Positions 34,215-43,443 of a stretch of DNA of 64,000 nucleotides are shown here, piece after piece. This DNA is from Solirubrobacter taibaiensis. GTDB lineage: Bacteria > Actinomycetota > Thermoleophilia > Solirubrobacterales > Solirubrobacteraceae. Position 1 is the stretch's first letter, and every line of letters starts with the position of its first letter. Both the position numbers and the translations under genes were made by a program. The notes under the pieces are model-generated. The model worked only from the letters and a program-made list of their open reading frames with translations. It was not told the origin of the DNA and did no database searches. Where the stretch lies: contig JAPDDQ010000033.1 of NCBI GenBank assembly GCA_027587225.1, positions 1 through 64,000 of the forward strand. Direction: 5' to 3'.

Positions 34215-37202
34215 CTACGGCTGAGTGGTGCTCAGCGTGAAGGTCAGGGTCTTGCTGTAGGAGCCCGTGCGCAGTGCCTCGTTGGCACCGATGGACTGGC
34301 TGAAGTCGACCGCGACGGTCTCGTTGGAGGTCGGGGCGGTCCAGGACTTCAGCGGTGTCGGCGCCGCCGACCCACCGACGTTGGCGAGCGCGGTCGGGGC
34401 CACGCGCGCCTGCAGCGGGTTGGCGAGCGAGAACGTTCCGTTCACGAGCCGGCCGGTGGCCGTCGTGCTCTGGTCGGAGACGCTCAGCAGCGCGTCACCG
34501 GCCGTGGAGATCACGTTGGCCATCGTCGACGCGGTGTACGTCCGGGCGACGCCCGGCACGAACGCGGCGAAGCTCGCCTGGCCGATCGTCAGCGACAGCG
34601 TGGCCGGCACCGTGCCGCCCACATTGCCTGGCGTCTGGGTCTGCCCGAGGACCTGGGACTTCACGGCTGTCATGTTGCCCTTGAAGTCGTGGGCGATCCA
34701 CTTCACCGTCACGCCCGGAGCCGCGACGATCGGGAGCGGCAGCGCGCGAGCGCGCGGCGGCTTGTACTCGGTCGACGCGGTGGTCGGCGTCGAGCCGTCC
34801 AGCGTGTAGTAGATCGAAGACGCCTCGTTGCTCTTGAAGCGCACCTCGTACGTGCCCTTGCCCTCGGAGGCGACGACGGTGTCGACGACCGGCGGTGCCG
34901 TGTCGTTGGCGTAGTCGAGCGCCGACTGCATGAGGCCGTAGTTGCCGCTGGAGAACTCCATCGCCTCGTGGAAGCCCTCGTTGTCGAGGCAGTCGTTCGT
35001 CGAGTCGCCGAACGGCGGCTGCTGGCCGGCGCCACAGGTCCGCTCGACGCCCGTCACCGGGTCGACGTAGTAGTTGGTGTCACCGATCTCGAAGTCGTAA
35101 CCGATGATCCCGAGCGTGTAGTACGCCTCGTCCGCGGAGTTGCCCGCGGCCGAGTAGAGCACGTCGATCACGGGGCCGGTCCGCTGCGGGCGGATCGCCA
35201 GGCCACGGTGCGACTTGATGCCGTCGAGCACATGCTTGGCGGCCTGGTCGAAGAAGTTCAGCGTGCCGTAGGGCGGGTACGGCAGCGGCACCCGGCCCGG
35301 TGTGTAGGAACCGGGCGGCCACATGAAGTAGCCACCGGACGAGTGGATGTTGTTCGAGAACTTGACGTTGCGGAACGTGTTCTGGACCCACACCTCGTTC
35401 CTCGTCTCGGGCTCGGAGAGCTCGAACAGGCCGGCGGTGTTGCCGCCCGAGCAGCCGGTGCTGGCGCCCTGGAAGCCGTCGAAGATCGAGCCGACGCTGA
35501 AGTTGCGGTTGATGTTGATGCCGTAGTTGTTGCGGTTGGCCGGGTCGCCGAGGTTCTCGGTGGACGCGGGGTCGTAGCAGTAGGGGGCCATGTTGGTGCG
35601 GCGCGGCGAGTCGTAGATCGAGTGGTTCACGCCGTCGCTGTTGATCTGCGGGACGATGAAGATCTCCAGGCCGTCGACGAGTGCCGTGGTCTGGGGGTCG
35701 GTCCCGTAGTTGCGCACGAGGCGCTCAGCGGTCTCGAGGCAGACGCCCGAGGTCGCGATCTCGCCCGCGTGCTCCTGGCAGTAGAGGTACACGCCGACCT
35801 TGGACACGCCGTCGCGCACCTTGCCGATGCGCAGCACGTACTGGGTCTGCGGGCCGCGCGGGACCGTCGACGGGGCGCGCAGCAGGTCGCTCAGCGGTGA
35901 CGCGATGCTCGGCTCGACGACGCCCGTCCCGGCGGTGGCGGACGTGCGGTACTTGGTCGCACGCACGACCGCCGACGCCTGCGGGTGGGCGTTGATCGCG
36001 GCGATCACGTCGTTCGCCGTGCTGGTGACGGCGCCGGTGGCGTTGGTCGCGGGCATCACGCGGAGCGCGTTGCCCGTGAGCGTGACCGAGAGCGCCTGGT
36101 TGTTGGCCGTCGGCGGGACGATCTGCGCCGTCAGCGAGTTGCCGCCGAGGTGGCCCATCATCTTCGAAGTGAGCACGACCGTGCGCGGGATCTGCGCCGC
36201 GGCGGGCGTCGAGCCGGCGACGGGCAGGTTGCCGGCGTCCAAGCGCACGTACGGCGTGGTCGCGTTCGGGGCGCTGGTGTTGGTGTTGACGTAGCCGAGC
36301 ATCGTCGCGGCGGGGCGCTGGTACCCGTGCGTCTTGTTCGGCAGCTCGGTGAGCGTCGTGATGTTCGGGTACTGGGTCGCGATGTCCTTGATCTTCTGGA
36401 TCGCGTCCGGCGAGTCGTAGTAGCGGTTCACGAAGCCGGTCAGGAAACTCGCGGGAGGCTTCGGGGGATCCTTGGCGATCCACTCCTTCGTGGCCAGCGT
36501 GTCGACGTCGCCGTTGTTGGACGAGACCTTCACCGAGGCGGGCGTGGGCTTGCTGTCGCCCTTGTTGCCGTAGCGGATCAGGGCCCAGTGGTACTGGTAG
36601 TAGTCCGGGTTGACGTCGGTGTCGGTGTAGTCGTCCAGCGGGCCGCCGCCCAAGCGGTTGCCGGCGGCGTCGTAGAACTCGGCCATCAGCGTCGGGCCGT
36701 TGTAGATGTTGCCGTTGGCGCCGGTGTAGGTCACGCCGTCCGCGTTGGCCTCGATCGAGATGAACTTGCCGACGTTGTTCTCGTAGTACTCGGCCCGCTG
36801 CACGCGGACGGAACCCGGCACGGCGCTGGCGCCGGCCTTGCCGGCCTTGTTGACGCGCAGGGCCTGCTTGGCGTCGATCTCGGCCTGCTTCACACGCAGG
36901 CTCTCCGCGCGGATGGCCGCGAAATTCTCCTTGCTGTGGACGACGCCGACGTTCTCGAACCCGTGTGCGCGGGCGATCGCGAGCTCCTCGTCGTTGACCC
37001 ACGCGCTGACGATCTTGTCGTCGCCGTGGCCGTCGTCGACGCTGTGATCCATCGCGAACCCGAGACGTTCGAAGTCGTCGTACTGCGCGCTGTTGTCCAG
37101 CCTGAATTTCAGCAGCGCCTGGGCGTCGTCGTCCGCCAACGCCGCCGTTGGTGACACCAGCATCGCGGCCGCGATCGCGGCTGCGCCCATCCAAGTCCTC
37201 AT
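34215..37202 (-). CDS. Secreted M14 zinc carboxypeptidase
   Basis: A 995-residue exported metallocarboxypeptidase. ATG 37202 is preceded by AAAGGAGG at good spacing and followed by a signal peptide ending AALAD; the upstream ATG 37256 would add 18 unneeded residues. The M14 site has CQEHAGEIA (His and Glu zinc ligands) near 477, INRNFSVGS (substrate Asn-Arg), NIHSSGG (third ligand His) near 617 and YDFEIGD (catalytic Glu) near 704. Flanking N-terminal (about 30-380) and C-terminal strand-rich regions may bind substrate or the wall. The C-terminal part includes a chitobiase-like YYTLDGSTPTT segment. Confidence 0.88.
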   Translation of the reverse strand: MRTWMGAAAIAAAMLVSPTAALADDDAQALLKFRLDNSAQYDDFERLGFAMDHSVDDGHGDDKIVSAWVNDEELAIARAHGFENVGVVHSKENFAAIRAESLRVKQAEIDAKQALRVNKAGKAGASAVPGSVRVQRAEYYENNVGKFISIEANADGVTYTGANGNIYNGPTLMAEFYDAAGNRLGGGPLDDYTDTDVNPDYYQYHWALIRYGNKGDSKPTPASVKVSSNNGDVDTLATKEWIAKDPPKPPASFLTGFVNRYYDSPDAIQKIKDIATQYPNITTLTELPNKTHGYQRPAATMLGYVNTNTSAPNATTPYVRLDAGNLPVAGSTPAAAQIPRTVVLTSKMMGHLGGNSLTAQIVPPTANNQALSVTLTGNALRVMPATNATGAVTSTANDVIAAINAHPQASAVVRATKYRTSATAGTGVVEPSIASPLSDLLRAPSTVPRGPQTQYVLRIGKVRDGVSKVGVYLYCQEHAGEIATSGVCLETAERLVRNYGTDPQTTALVDGLEIFIVPQINSDGVNHSIYDSPRRTNMAPYCYDPASTENLGDPANRNNYGININRNFSVGSIFDGFQGASTGCSGGNTAGLFELSEPETRNEVWVQNTFRNVKFSNNIHSSGGYFMWPPGSYTPGRVPLPYPPYGTLNFFDQAAKHVLDGIKSHRGLAIRPQRTGPVIDVLYSAAGNSADEAYYTLGIIGYDFEIGDTNYYVDPVTGVERTCGAGQQPPFGDSTNDCLDNEGFHEAMEFSSGNYGLMQSALDYANDTAPPVVDTVVASEGKGTYEVRFKSNEASSIYYTLDGSTPTTASTEYKPPRARALPLPIVAAPGVTVKWIAHDFKGNMTAVKSQVLGQTQTPGNVGGTVPATLSLTIGQASFAAFVPGVARTYTASTMANVISTAGDALLSVSDQSTTATGRLVNGTFSLANPLQARVAPTALANVGGSAAPTPLKSWTAPTSNETVAVDFSQSIGANEALRTGSYSKTLTFTLSTTQP

Positions 37203-37320
37203 CGAGAACCCCTCCTTTGGACAGAACACTGACCCTCTCAGATGATTCTCGCGCACTCCTCACGAGTTCGGCAAGCCGCCCGGCGTTGATCCGTGTCCAC
37301 GGCTCGTTACTGTCGCGTCC

Positions 37321-39030
37321 GTGGAACGCGCTACTGGGCTCGCGCGCTGGGTGCCGGGCGTTGTGCTGCTGCGAGGCCGCCGCGGTGCGGACCTACACCG
37401 CGACGTCGTCGCGGGGGTGGTTCTCGCCGCGCTGCTCGTCCCTCAGGGGATGGCCTATGCGCAGCTCGCGGGCGTACCGCCGGTCACCGGCCTCTACGCG
37501 ACGCTCATCCCGCTCGTCGTGTACTTCCTGTTAGGCCCGTCGCGGATCCTCGTCCTCGGACCCGACTCGGCGGTGTCGCCGCTCGTCGCGGCCGCGATCA
37601 TCCCGCTGGCCGTGCCCGGCGATGCGTCGACACGAATCGCGCTGGCCGGCATGCTGGCCATCCTGGTCGGCGCGATCATGCTCGCCGGTGGCATCGCGCG
37701 GTTCGGCTTTGTGACCGAGCTGCTGTCGATGCCGGTGCGCCTCGGCTACCTCATGGGCATTGCCGTGACGGTGGTGGTGGCGCAGCTCCCGAAGCTCTTC
37801 GGGTTCTCGATCGACACGGAGAGCTTCCTGCTGGGAGTGCACGACTTCGTGACGGGGCTCGACGAGACCAACCCGACCGCGCTCGCGATCGGAGCTGGCT
37901 CGCTCGCGGTGATCCTCGTCCTGCGGCAGGTGGCGCCGAGGATCCCGGGCGTCTTCCTTGCGGTCGTGGGCGCGACTGCGCTGGTGGCCGTGCTCGGGCT
38001 TGCGGACGAGGTGCCGGTCGTCGGCTCTGTCCCAGCCGGACTGCCGGCGTTGAACGTGCCCGATGTCGCTGTCGCCGACCTCACGGCGCTGCTTCCGGCG
38101 GCGGTCGGGATCGCCTTCGTCGCCTTCGCCGACACGAGCGTACTCTCGCGAAGCTACGCGGGCCGGCTTCGCCAGGAAGTCGATCAGAACCAGGAGCTCG
38201 GGGTGCTCGGCGTCGCGAACATCGCGACCGGGTTCTTCCAGGGGTTTCCCCTCTCGACCAGCAGCTCGCGCACGGCTGTCGCCGAGGACGTCGGTGCACG
38301 CAGTCAGATCACCGGGCTCGTCGGCGCCGGCATTCTGGCGGTGCTGCTGATCGTCGGGACCGGCCTCGTGCACGACCTCCCGCAGGCGACACTCGCGGCC
38401 ATCGTGATCGTCGCGGTGGCCGGTCTCGTCGACATCGGGGCGGCTCGCCGCCTGTATCGCTGGCGCCGGTCGGAGTTCACGCTGGCGATGGTCTCGTTCG
38501 CGGGTGTTGCCGTGCTCGGGGTGCTCTGGGGGGTCGGCGTCGCGATCGCCCTGTCGCTGCTGAACTTCATCCGCCGCGCGTGGCGCCCGCACGACGCGGT
38601 CCTCGCCCGGGTCGACCAGCTCAAGGGCTACCACGACATCGAGCGCCACCCCGACGCACGTCCCATCCCGGGCCTCGTGCTGTACCGCTTCGACGCACCG
38701 CTCTTCTTCGCCAACGTCGACCACTTCCGCGAGCGCATCCGATCACTTGCGCGCCCCGGCGAGGTCGGGTGGATCGTCGTGGCGGCCGAGCCGATCACCG
38801 ATGTCGACGCGACGGCCGGGGAGACGCTGCAGGTGCTCAACGACGAGCTCGACGCCCTCGGCATCGAGCTGGCGTTTGCGGAGCTCAAGGACCCGGTGCG
38901 CGACCAGCTGCGCCGCTACGGCCTCGAGGACGCGATCGGCGCTGATCGGTTCTTCCCGACCCTGGGCGTGGCGGTGGCGGGCTACCTCGCCCACACCGGT
39001 GTCGAATGGGTCGACTGGGAGGACCGCTGA
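37321..39030 (+). CDS. SulP family anion transporter with STAS domain
   Basis: A 569-residue inner-membrane transporter for sulfate, bicarbonate or a related anion. About 10-12 hydrophobic segments cover residues 25-420, with the SulP signature LVPQGMAYAQLAGVPPVTGL near 45. The cytoplasmic STAS domain spans about 440-555 (PGLVLYRFDAPLFFANVDHF, then DVDATAGETL). Substrate cannot be decided. The GTG start is 118 bp from the divergent carboxypeptidase start. Confidence 0.9.
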   Translation: MERATGLARWVPGVVLLRGRRGADLHRDVVAGVVLAALLVPQGMAYAQLAGVPPVTGLYATLIPLVVYFLLGPSRILVLGPDSAVSPLVAAAIIPLAVPGDASTRIALAGMLAILVGAIMLAGGIARFGFVTELLSMPVRLGYLMGIAVTVVVAQLPKLFGFSIDTESFLLGVHDFVTGLDETNPTALAIGAGSLAVILVLRQVAPRIPGVFLAVVGATALVAVLGLADEVPVVGSVPAGLPALNVPDVAVADLTALLPAAVGIAFVAFADTSVLSRSYAGRLRQEVDQNQELGVLGVANIATGFFQGFPLSTSSSRTAVAEDVGARSQITGLVGAGILAVLLIVGTGLVHDLPQATLAAIVIVAVAGLVDIGAARRLYRWRRSEFTLAMVSFAGVAVLGVLWGVGVAIALSLLNFIRRAWRPHDAVLARVDQLKGYHDIERHPDARPIPGLVLYRFDAPLFFANVDHFRERIRSLARPGEVGWIVVAAEPITDVDATAGETLQVLNDELDALGIELAFAELKDPVRDQLRRYGLEDAIGADRFFPTLGVAVAGYLAHTGVEWVDWEDR

Positions 39031-39082
39031 TCCGGCTCGATCGGCCGACCGCGGTGGTGTCAGACCGGCTCCGCAAGGAGTC

Positions 39083-39802
39083 TTACGTCGTCGACGGCGC
39101 CTGTGGTGTCTCGTTCGCGCCTGCGAACGGAGATGCAGCGACCTGACGGGCGCGCCAGGCGGCGATCTTGCGTCGCGCGGCGTCGTTGTCGGCAGCAAGA
39201 TCGTCGAGGATCTGGGCGGCGAGTGAGGCGAAGGCCTGCTCGATGCGCATGCTGTGGGAGCTGAGCACGTGGCGCAGTTGCAGGCCGTCCATGACCGCCA
39301 GCAGCGTCCAGGCCACCTCTTCGGGGTCGAAGTCGGCGCGCAAGACCGCTTGTTGCTGAGCGTTGTGGAGGGCGTTGGTGACGAGGGCGTTCACGGTCCC
39401 GTATCGCTGGACCGCCCAGTCGTGAGCGGGGTGCTGCGTCGAGGTTGCCTCGGACATGACGACAGCGTTGAGCCGCGTGAGTTCCAGCTCGCGGGCCGCT
39501 CGTCGCATCAGTCCGACGAGGCCGGTGAGGAACCCGAGGTCCGGGTCTGCTTGGACGGCGTCCAGGAACTCCGCCCGGTGCTCGTCGTTGCGTCGCTCGA
39601 TCACCGCGGCGAGCAGGAGCTCCTTGTTGGGGAAGTGCCGCAGGAGCCCGGATTGGCTGACTCCGGCGCGCGCGGCGATGGCGCCGAGCGTGCCGCCGCG
39701 GTAGCCGCTTGACGAGAACTCGACGAGGGCGGCCGCGAGCACGCGTTCGCGGGTCTGGCCGGCGTCGCGGAAGCGGCGTCGGGGACGGGGACGGGCGCTC
39801 AT
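39083..39802 (-). CDS. TetR family regulator (paralogue A of the isomerase-tatA cassette)
   Basis: A 239-residue repressor-like protein. The HTH is at about 20-65 (LGAIAARAGVSQSGLLRHFP) and the rest is an all-helical ligand domain. It is divergently transcribed from the isomerase gene across a 134-bp AT-richer gap. It is clearly paralogous to the TetR at 41256: both start MSARPRPRR, share PNKELLLAA.IERRND.HRAE and DPDLGFLTG, and differ mostly at the C-terminus. It probably represses its own promoter and the cassette. Confidence 0.9.
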   Translation of the reverse strand: MSARPRPRRRFRDAGQTRERVLAAALVEFSSSGYRGGTLGAIAARAGVSQSGLLRHFPNKELLLAAVIERRNDEHRAEFLDAVQADPDLGFLTGLVGLMRRAARELELTRLNAVVMSEATSTQHPAHDWAVQRYGTVNALVTNALHNAQQQAVLRADFDPEEVAWTLLAVMDGLQLRHVLSSHSMRIEQAFASLAAQILDDLAADNDAARRKIAAWRARQVAASPFAGANETPQAPSTT

Positions 39803-39852
39803 GCCTCTCTATGGTCGCGCACGCCGTTAGGTAAACATCTCATAAATTTAGC

Positions 39853-39868
39853 GACCGGTTACTCGGTC
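39853..39868. promoter_or_regulatory. Candidate TetR operator
   Basis: GACCG-GTTACT-CGGTC is an inverted repeat in the divergent intergenic region between the TetR gene and the isomerase gene. AT-rich promoter-like sequence (CATAAATTTA) lies just beside it, and outer AAACAT/ATGTTT arms bracket the same region. A role as the TetR binding site is inferred from position. Confidence 0.45.
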
Positions 39869-39936
39869 TCAGACTTATGTTTGCGGAGGTCGAGGTTTCG
39901 GTCATCGGAGCCTCAAAAGCAGCGAGGAGACTTGAC

Positions 39937-41013
39937 GTGAGCGATCACGACAACGCGGTCACGCGGCGACGCCTGCTGGGCGCGGCCGGAGCGGCGGCGG
40001 GAACCGCAGCGACAGTCGGCGCCCTTGGGCCGTTCTCGGGCGTGGCGAGCGCCCACAAGACGGTTTGGGGCCCGCGTGGTGACCGGGATCAGGACTACGG
40101 CTTCGGCAAAGCCGGCGATATTCCGCTCAGCCGCATCGGCGTGCAGTCCTACACGGTGCGCGACCTGATGGCCGACAACGAGCTCAACCTCGAAGGCGCG
40201 TTCGAGGTGCTCGCTGACGCCGGCATCGCCCAGATCGAACTCGGCGGCGACTACGACGGCCGCACGCCGCAGGAGGTCCGCCGGATCGCCGAGAGCTTTG
40301 GCATGCGCATCGCCAGCAACCACTTCGGGCCGCGATCGATGGTCCAGAACACCTGGTTCGATCCCGCCGAGCGCCAGAAGATCTTCGCCGAGGCGCATGC
40401 CCTCGGGCTGGACTTCGTCGGCACCGGCCACTCCTACATCCAGCCGCGCACCGTCGAGGGCTACAAGGCGCTCGCCAAGGCGTTCAACGAGTGGGGCGCC
40501 GACGCACGTCGCAACGGCTTCAAGTACTTCTTCTTTCACAACCACGACATCGAGTTCACGCTCGCCAACGGCAAGCCGATCTACGACATCCTGCTGCAGG
40601 AGACCGACCCCCGCCTCGTCAAGTTCGAGCTCGACCTCGGCTGGATCGAAGTGGCCGGCCAGAGCGCCTACGAGTACCTCAAGCGCTACCAGGACCGCTT
40701 CGCGGCCTTCCACGTCAAGGACATCGTGTGGGACCCCAACGGCTTCCGGGCCGCCGCCGTCGGCACCCTCAACGCCGGCAAGCGCTTCTCCTTCGCCGAC
40801 GTCGGCAAGGGCGTCCTGGACTGGGAGAAGATCTTCTCCGCGCTGCGCGACCCGCGCGACTACTACTACTTCATCGAGCAGGACGACGCCGGCAACGACG
40901 AGACGCTCGACGAGACCTCACCCAAGCCGCGCAACCCCGCCGGCTCGGCCAACACCGTCTGGCGCGGGCGCAAGCACCTCGCGAACCTCGAGTTCAAGCG
41001 GCGTTGGTGGTAG
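39937..41013 (+). CDS. Tat-exported sugar phosphate isomerase/epimerase-like protein
   Basis: A 358-residue xylose-isomerase-like TIM barrel. GTG 39937, behind GAGGAGAC, gives an N-terminus VSDHDNAVTRRRLLGAAGAA. This is a twin-arginine (RRR-LL) signal with an Ala-rich core ending near ASAHK. The barrel begins RIGVQSYTVRDLM; FFHNHDIEF and FELDLGWIEVAG hold likely metal ligands (His, Glu, Asp), with a further HVKD near 265. Related proteins act on keto- or inositol-type sugars. The next gene, 4 bp away, is a TatA subunit, which fits export of a folded metalloenzyme. Confidence 0.85.
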   Translation: MSDHDNAVTRRRLLGAAGAAAGTAATVGALGPFSGVASAHKTVWGPRGDRDQDYGFGKAGDIPLSRIGVQSYTVRDLMADNELNLEGAFEVLADAGIAQIELGGDYDGRTPQEVRRIAESFGMRIASNHFGPRSMVQNTWFDPAERQKIFAEAHALGLDFVGTGHSYIQPRTVEGYKALAKAFNEWGADARRNGFKYFFFHNHDIEFTLANGKPIYDILLQETDPRLVKFELDLGWIEVAGQSAYEYLKRYQDRFAAFHVKDIVWDPNGFRAAAVGTLNAGKRFSFADVGKGVLDWEKIFSALRDPRDYYYFIEQDDAGNDETLDETSPKPRNPAGSANTVWRGRKHLANLEFKRRWW

Positions 41014-41017
41014 CGCG

Positions 41018-41218
41018 ATGCCGAACATCGGACCGATGGAACTGGCGATCGTCCTCGTGGTCGCGCTGCTCATCCTCGGCCCGAAGCGCCTTCCGGCCGC
41101 GGGCCGGTCGCTCGGCCGCGGATTGCGCGAGTTCAAGGACTCGGTCACGGGGGTCGAGCGCGACCCCGCCCCGCTCGGTCTGACAGACGCCGGAGCCGAG
41201 GCCGATCGGAGCTCGTAG
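41018..41218 (+). CDS. tatA: Sec-independent translocase subunit TatA/E
   Basis: A 66-residue membrane protein. MPNIGPMELAIVLVVALLIL is the short periplasm-to-cytoplasm transmembrane helix; GPKRLPAAGRSLGRGLREFK is the hinge and amphipathic helix. TatA forms the variable pore of the twin-arginine translocase. It follows the Tat-signal isomerase gene by 4 bp and no TatB or TatC is nearby, so it looks like a substrate-linked extra TatA. Confidence 0.88.
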   Translation: MPNIGPMELAIVLVVALLILGPKRLPAAGRSLGRGLREFKDSVTGVERDPAPLGLTDAGAEADRSS

Positions 41219-41255
41219 GGTTGCGGGGCCGGGATGGGTGCCACCATGTTGACCG

Positions 41256-41918
41256 GTGAGCGCCCGTCCCCGCCCTCGTCGCCAGCTCCGCAGTGCGGAT
41301 GAGAGCCGGGCCAAGATCCTCGCCGCCGCCCTGGGCGAGTTCGCCGAACGTGGCTACCGCGGCGCGAGTCTGGGAGCCATCGCGACGCGTGCGGGCCTGA
41401 GCCAGTCCGGCCTGCTGCATCACTACCCCAATAAGGAACTCCTGCTCGCCGCGCTCATCGAACGGCGCAACGACGACCATCGCGCCGAGTACGAGGCCGC
41501 CGTCCACGACGACCCCGACCTGGGGTTCCTGACTGGGATGGTCCGCCTCATGAGCCGGGCCACGCGTGAGATCGAGCTCACGCGGCTGTTCACCGTCGTC
41601 GTCGCCGAGGCCACTTCACCCGATCACCCCGCTCACCGCTGGACGGTGGATCGCTACGACGTCGTGACCGCACTTGTGGCCGACGCGCTGGGACACGCTC
41701 GCGACCGCGGCTTGCTGCGCAAGGACTTCGACGTCCATGCGACGGCATCGACACTGCTGGCCGCGATGGACGGGCTGCAGCTCCGCTATCTCCTCAACGA
41801 GAGCCCACTGCCCATCGACCGCGCCTTCGCCAACCTCGTCGGCCGCATCCTCGGAGACCTGACCGCCGACACGCCCGAGGCCGCAGCCAAGCTCAAGGCC
41901 TGGCGCGCCGGGCTCTGA
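41256..41918 (+). CDS. TetR family regulator (paralogue B of the isomerase-tatA cassette)
   Basis: A 220-residue TetR protein with HTH LGAIATRAGLSQSGLLHHYP at about 35-57 and a helical effector domain. It closely resembles the TetR at 39083-39802 over most of its length. It is read in the same direction as the isomerase and tatA and starts 37 bp after tatA at GTG 41256, so it may be the operon's last gene. The bases around its start include GACCGGT, a half-match to the candidate operator. Confidence 0.9.
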   Translation: MSARPRPRRQLRSADESRAKILAAALGEFAERGYRGASLGAIATRAGLSQSGLLHHYPNKELLLAALIERRNDDHRAEYEAAVHDDPDLGFLTGMVRLMSRATREIELTRLFTVVVAEATSPDHPAHRWTVDRYDVVTALVADALGHARDRGLLRKDFDVHATASTLLAAMDGLQLRYLLNESPLPIDRAFANLVGRILGDLTADTPEAAAKLKAWRAGL

Positions 41919-41973
41919 GACATGTGCTCAACGCGTACCTGCGACTGAACAACATCACGCCGCCCGCCGGGCC

Positions 41974-42846
41974 CTACTTGGTGCGCCGGTGCTTGGCGCC
42001 GAACACGCGCTCGAAGGCGGCGTCGACTTGCGCGCGGTCACGGATGACCGTCGCGGTCGGATGGGCGCCCTGGAGGGTCACCAGTTGGGCCGCGTCGGCG
42101 TCGTCGAGGACTTCGTAGGTCTCCCAGCGGATCGTGGAGGGGGCTTCGGTCGCGTCGCGGCCGGGGTCGCGGAGCTCGAGCGGCTTGCCGTCGTCGGCGG
42201 AGACCCAGACCTTCCAGACGGGTCGGCCGGCATCGGCCTTGAGGGAGATCTCCCAGGCATCGTGGCCGTTGTGGCGCTCGCGGCCGGTGACCGTGAGGAA
42301 CTGCTCCTCGAGGCCGTACCGGACCTTCTTGACGACGGCGTCGCCGACGATCGACTCGACCGGGTTGTCCTTGGACGCGGGTTCGGCTTCCTGATAGATC
42401 GTGTTGGTCGTCGGGTCATACAGCCCGTCGCTCGCGGTCTCGTAGCGGATCGGGCCGTCCAGGACCTCGCGGTTGGAGGCCGGTGTGTCCGCGTCCTGCC
42501 AGCTCTCGCGCGTCGTCGTGCGCCCGTCCTGGGTCTCGACGCTGCGGACGTGCAGGACCGTTCCCTCCGGCGGGCTGAACCAGCGCAGCGCCTGCTCGAT
42601 CGCGACGGCTGAGGAGGGGCCGCCGAGGTCGCCGGGGCCACCGGCGAACATCACGGCCGCGGCGGCGGCGAGCGTAACGCCCGCCGTCGCCACCGGGACG
42701 ACGACACGGCGGCCGGCGGTACGACGACGCTCGAGCGGGAGCTGCTGGATGTGCGCCAGCAGCTCCGCGTCGAACGCGTCGGCGTCGATGTCGGCGGTGT
42801 CGGGGCGGCTCGCCCGCAGACGGCTCTCGATCACATCGTTTCCCAT
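41974..42846 (-). CDS. Putative membrane-anchored anti-sigma factor
   Basis: A 290-residue protein whose first 16 bases overlap the ECF sigma gene. ATG 42846 gives MGNDVIESRLRASRPD. Residues 1-50 are cytoplasmic, one transmembrane helix lies at about 53-75 (VVVPVATAGVTLAAAAAVMF) and an extracytoplasmic domain of about 200 residues follows, rich in strands (LDGPIRYETASDGLYDPTTN). Position and topology fit an anti-sigma factor; no zinc HxxxCxxC motif is visible. The extracytoplasmic part resembles outer-face lipid- or ligand-sensing folds only loosely. Confidence 0.65.
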   Translation of the reverse strand: MGNDVIESRLRASRPDTADIDADAFDAELLAHIQQLPLERRRTAGRRVVVPVATAGVTLAAAAAVMFAGGPGDLGGPSSAVAIEQALRWFSPPEGTVLHVRSVETQDGRTTTRESWQDADTPASNREVLDGPIRYETASDGLYDPTTNTIYQEAEPASKDNPVESIVGDAVVKKVRYGLEEQFLTVTGRERHNGHDAWEISLKADAGRPVWKVWVSADDGKPLELRDPGRDATEAPSTIRWETYEVLDDADAAQLVTLQGAHPTATVIRDRAQVDAAFERVFGAKHRRTK

Positions 42847-43343
42847 CGGGGTTGCTCCTTGCTCGCAGTGGGGGTGAGGGCGGCGCGCAGGCGCCGGCGG
42901 GCGCGCGCCGAGCGCATCCGGAACGCGGCCGGCGTGATGCCGAGCGCGCGGGCGGCGTCCGTGCTGGAGAGGTCGAACCATGCGGTCAGCACGACGGCCT
43001 CTCGATCCAGGGGCGAGAGCGACAGCAGCGCGTCGCGCAGTTCGCCGTCGTCGACGCGGTCGGCCGGGTCGATGCCCGCCGCTTTGGGTTGCAGGTCCAG
43101 CAGCGCGTGCAGCGCACCGGCGCGACGGCCGCTGCGCCGCGTGTTGGCCAGAACGCGACGCGTGACGCCGATCAGCCAGCCCAGCTCGGCACCGCGCGGG
43201 ATCTCACGCTGCTTGCGCCAGGCGATCGCGTAGGCCTCTGCGACGGCGTCGTCGGCGTCCTCGCGGGACGCCATCGATCGGGCGTAGGCCAGCACCCGTG
43301 GATAGGTCGTCCGGTAGAGGTCTTCGAAGTCCACGCTGGGCAA
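42831..43343 (-). CDS. ECF-type RNA polymerase sigma factor
   Basis: A 170-residue sigma-70 family protein. Region 2 spans about 5-70 (FEDLYRTTYPRVLAYARSMA, DADDAVAEAYAIAWRK) and region 4 about 105-158 (LSPLDREAVVLTAWFDLSST, ALGITPAAFRMRSARARRRL). Its stop overlaps the putative anti-sigma start, so the two are co-translated. Its start is 49 bp from a TCACCCG-type palindrome that it shares with the divergent gene at 43444. Confidence 0.88.
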   Translation of the reverse strand: MPSVDFEDLYRTTYPRVLAYARSMASREDADDAVAEAYAIAWRKQREIPRGAELGWLIGVTRRVLANTRRSGRRAGALHALLDLQPKAAGIDPADRVDDGELRDALLSLSPLDREAVVLTAWFDLSSTDAARALGITPAAFRMRSARARRRLRAALTPTASKEQPRWETM

Positions 43344-43391
43344 GTGTCCAGCGTCCCGGATTCTGCAACCGGGTGAGCGTGAGGCGCGGCT

Positions 43392-43408
43392 TCACCCGCA
43401 TCGGATGA
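43392..43408. promoter_or_regulatory. Stress-island palindrome, copy 1
   Basis: TCACCCG-CAT-CGGATGA, an imperfect 17-bp dyad. It lies between the divergent ECF sigma gene (49 bp away) and the gene at 43444 (36 bp away). It is one of seven copies in the island. Confidence 0.7.
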
Positions 43409-43443
43409 CGTGTGTCTCGCCGCGCTCAGGGACGCTCAGTCGC

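Noticed and set aside
33648..35900. A 750-codon plus-strand frame opposite the M14 carboxypeptidase
   Set aside because: Composition is Arg/Gly/Val/Ala shadow; the minus-strand frame has a signal peptide and complete M14 motifs.
41610..41640. TCACCCG sequence inside the second TetR gene
   Set aside because: The second arm is missing and the site is in coding sequence with no nearby start.
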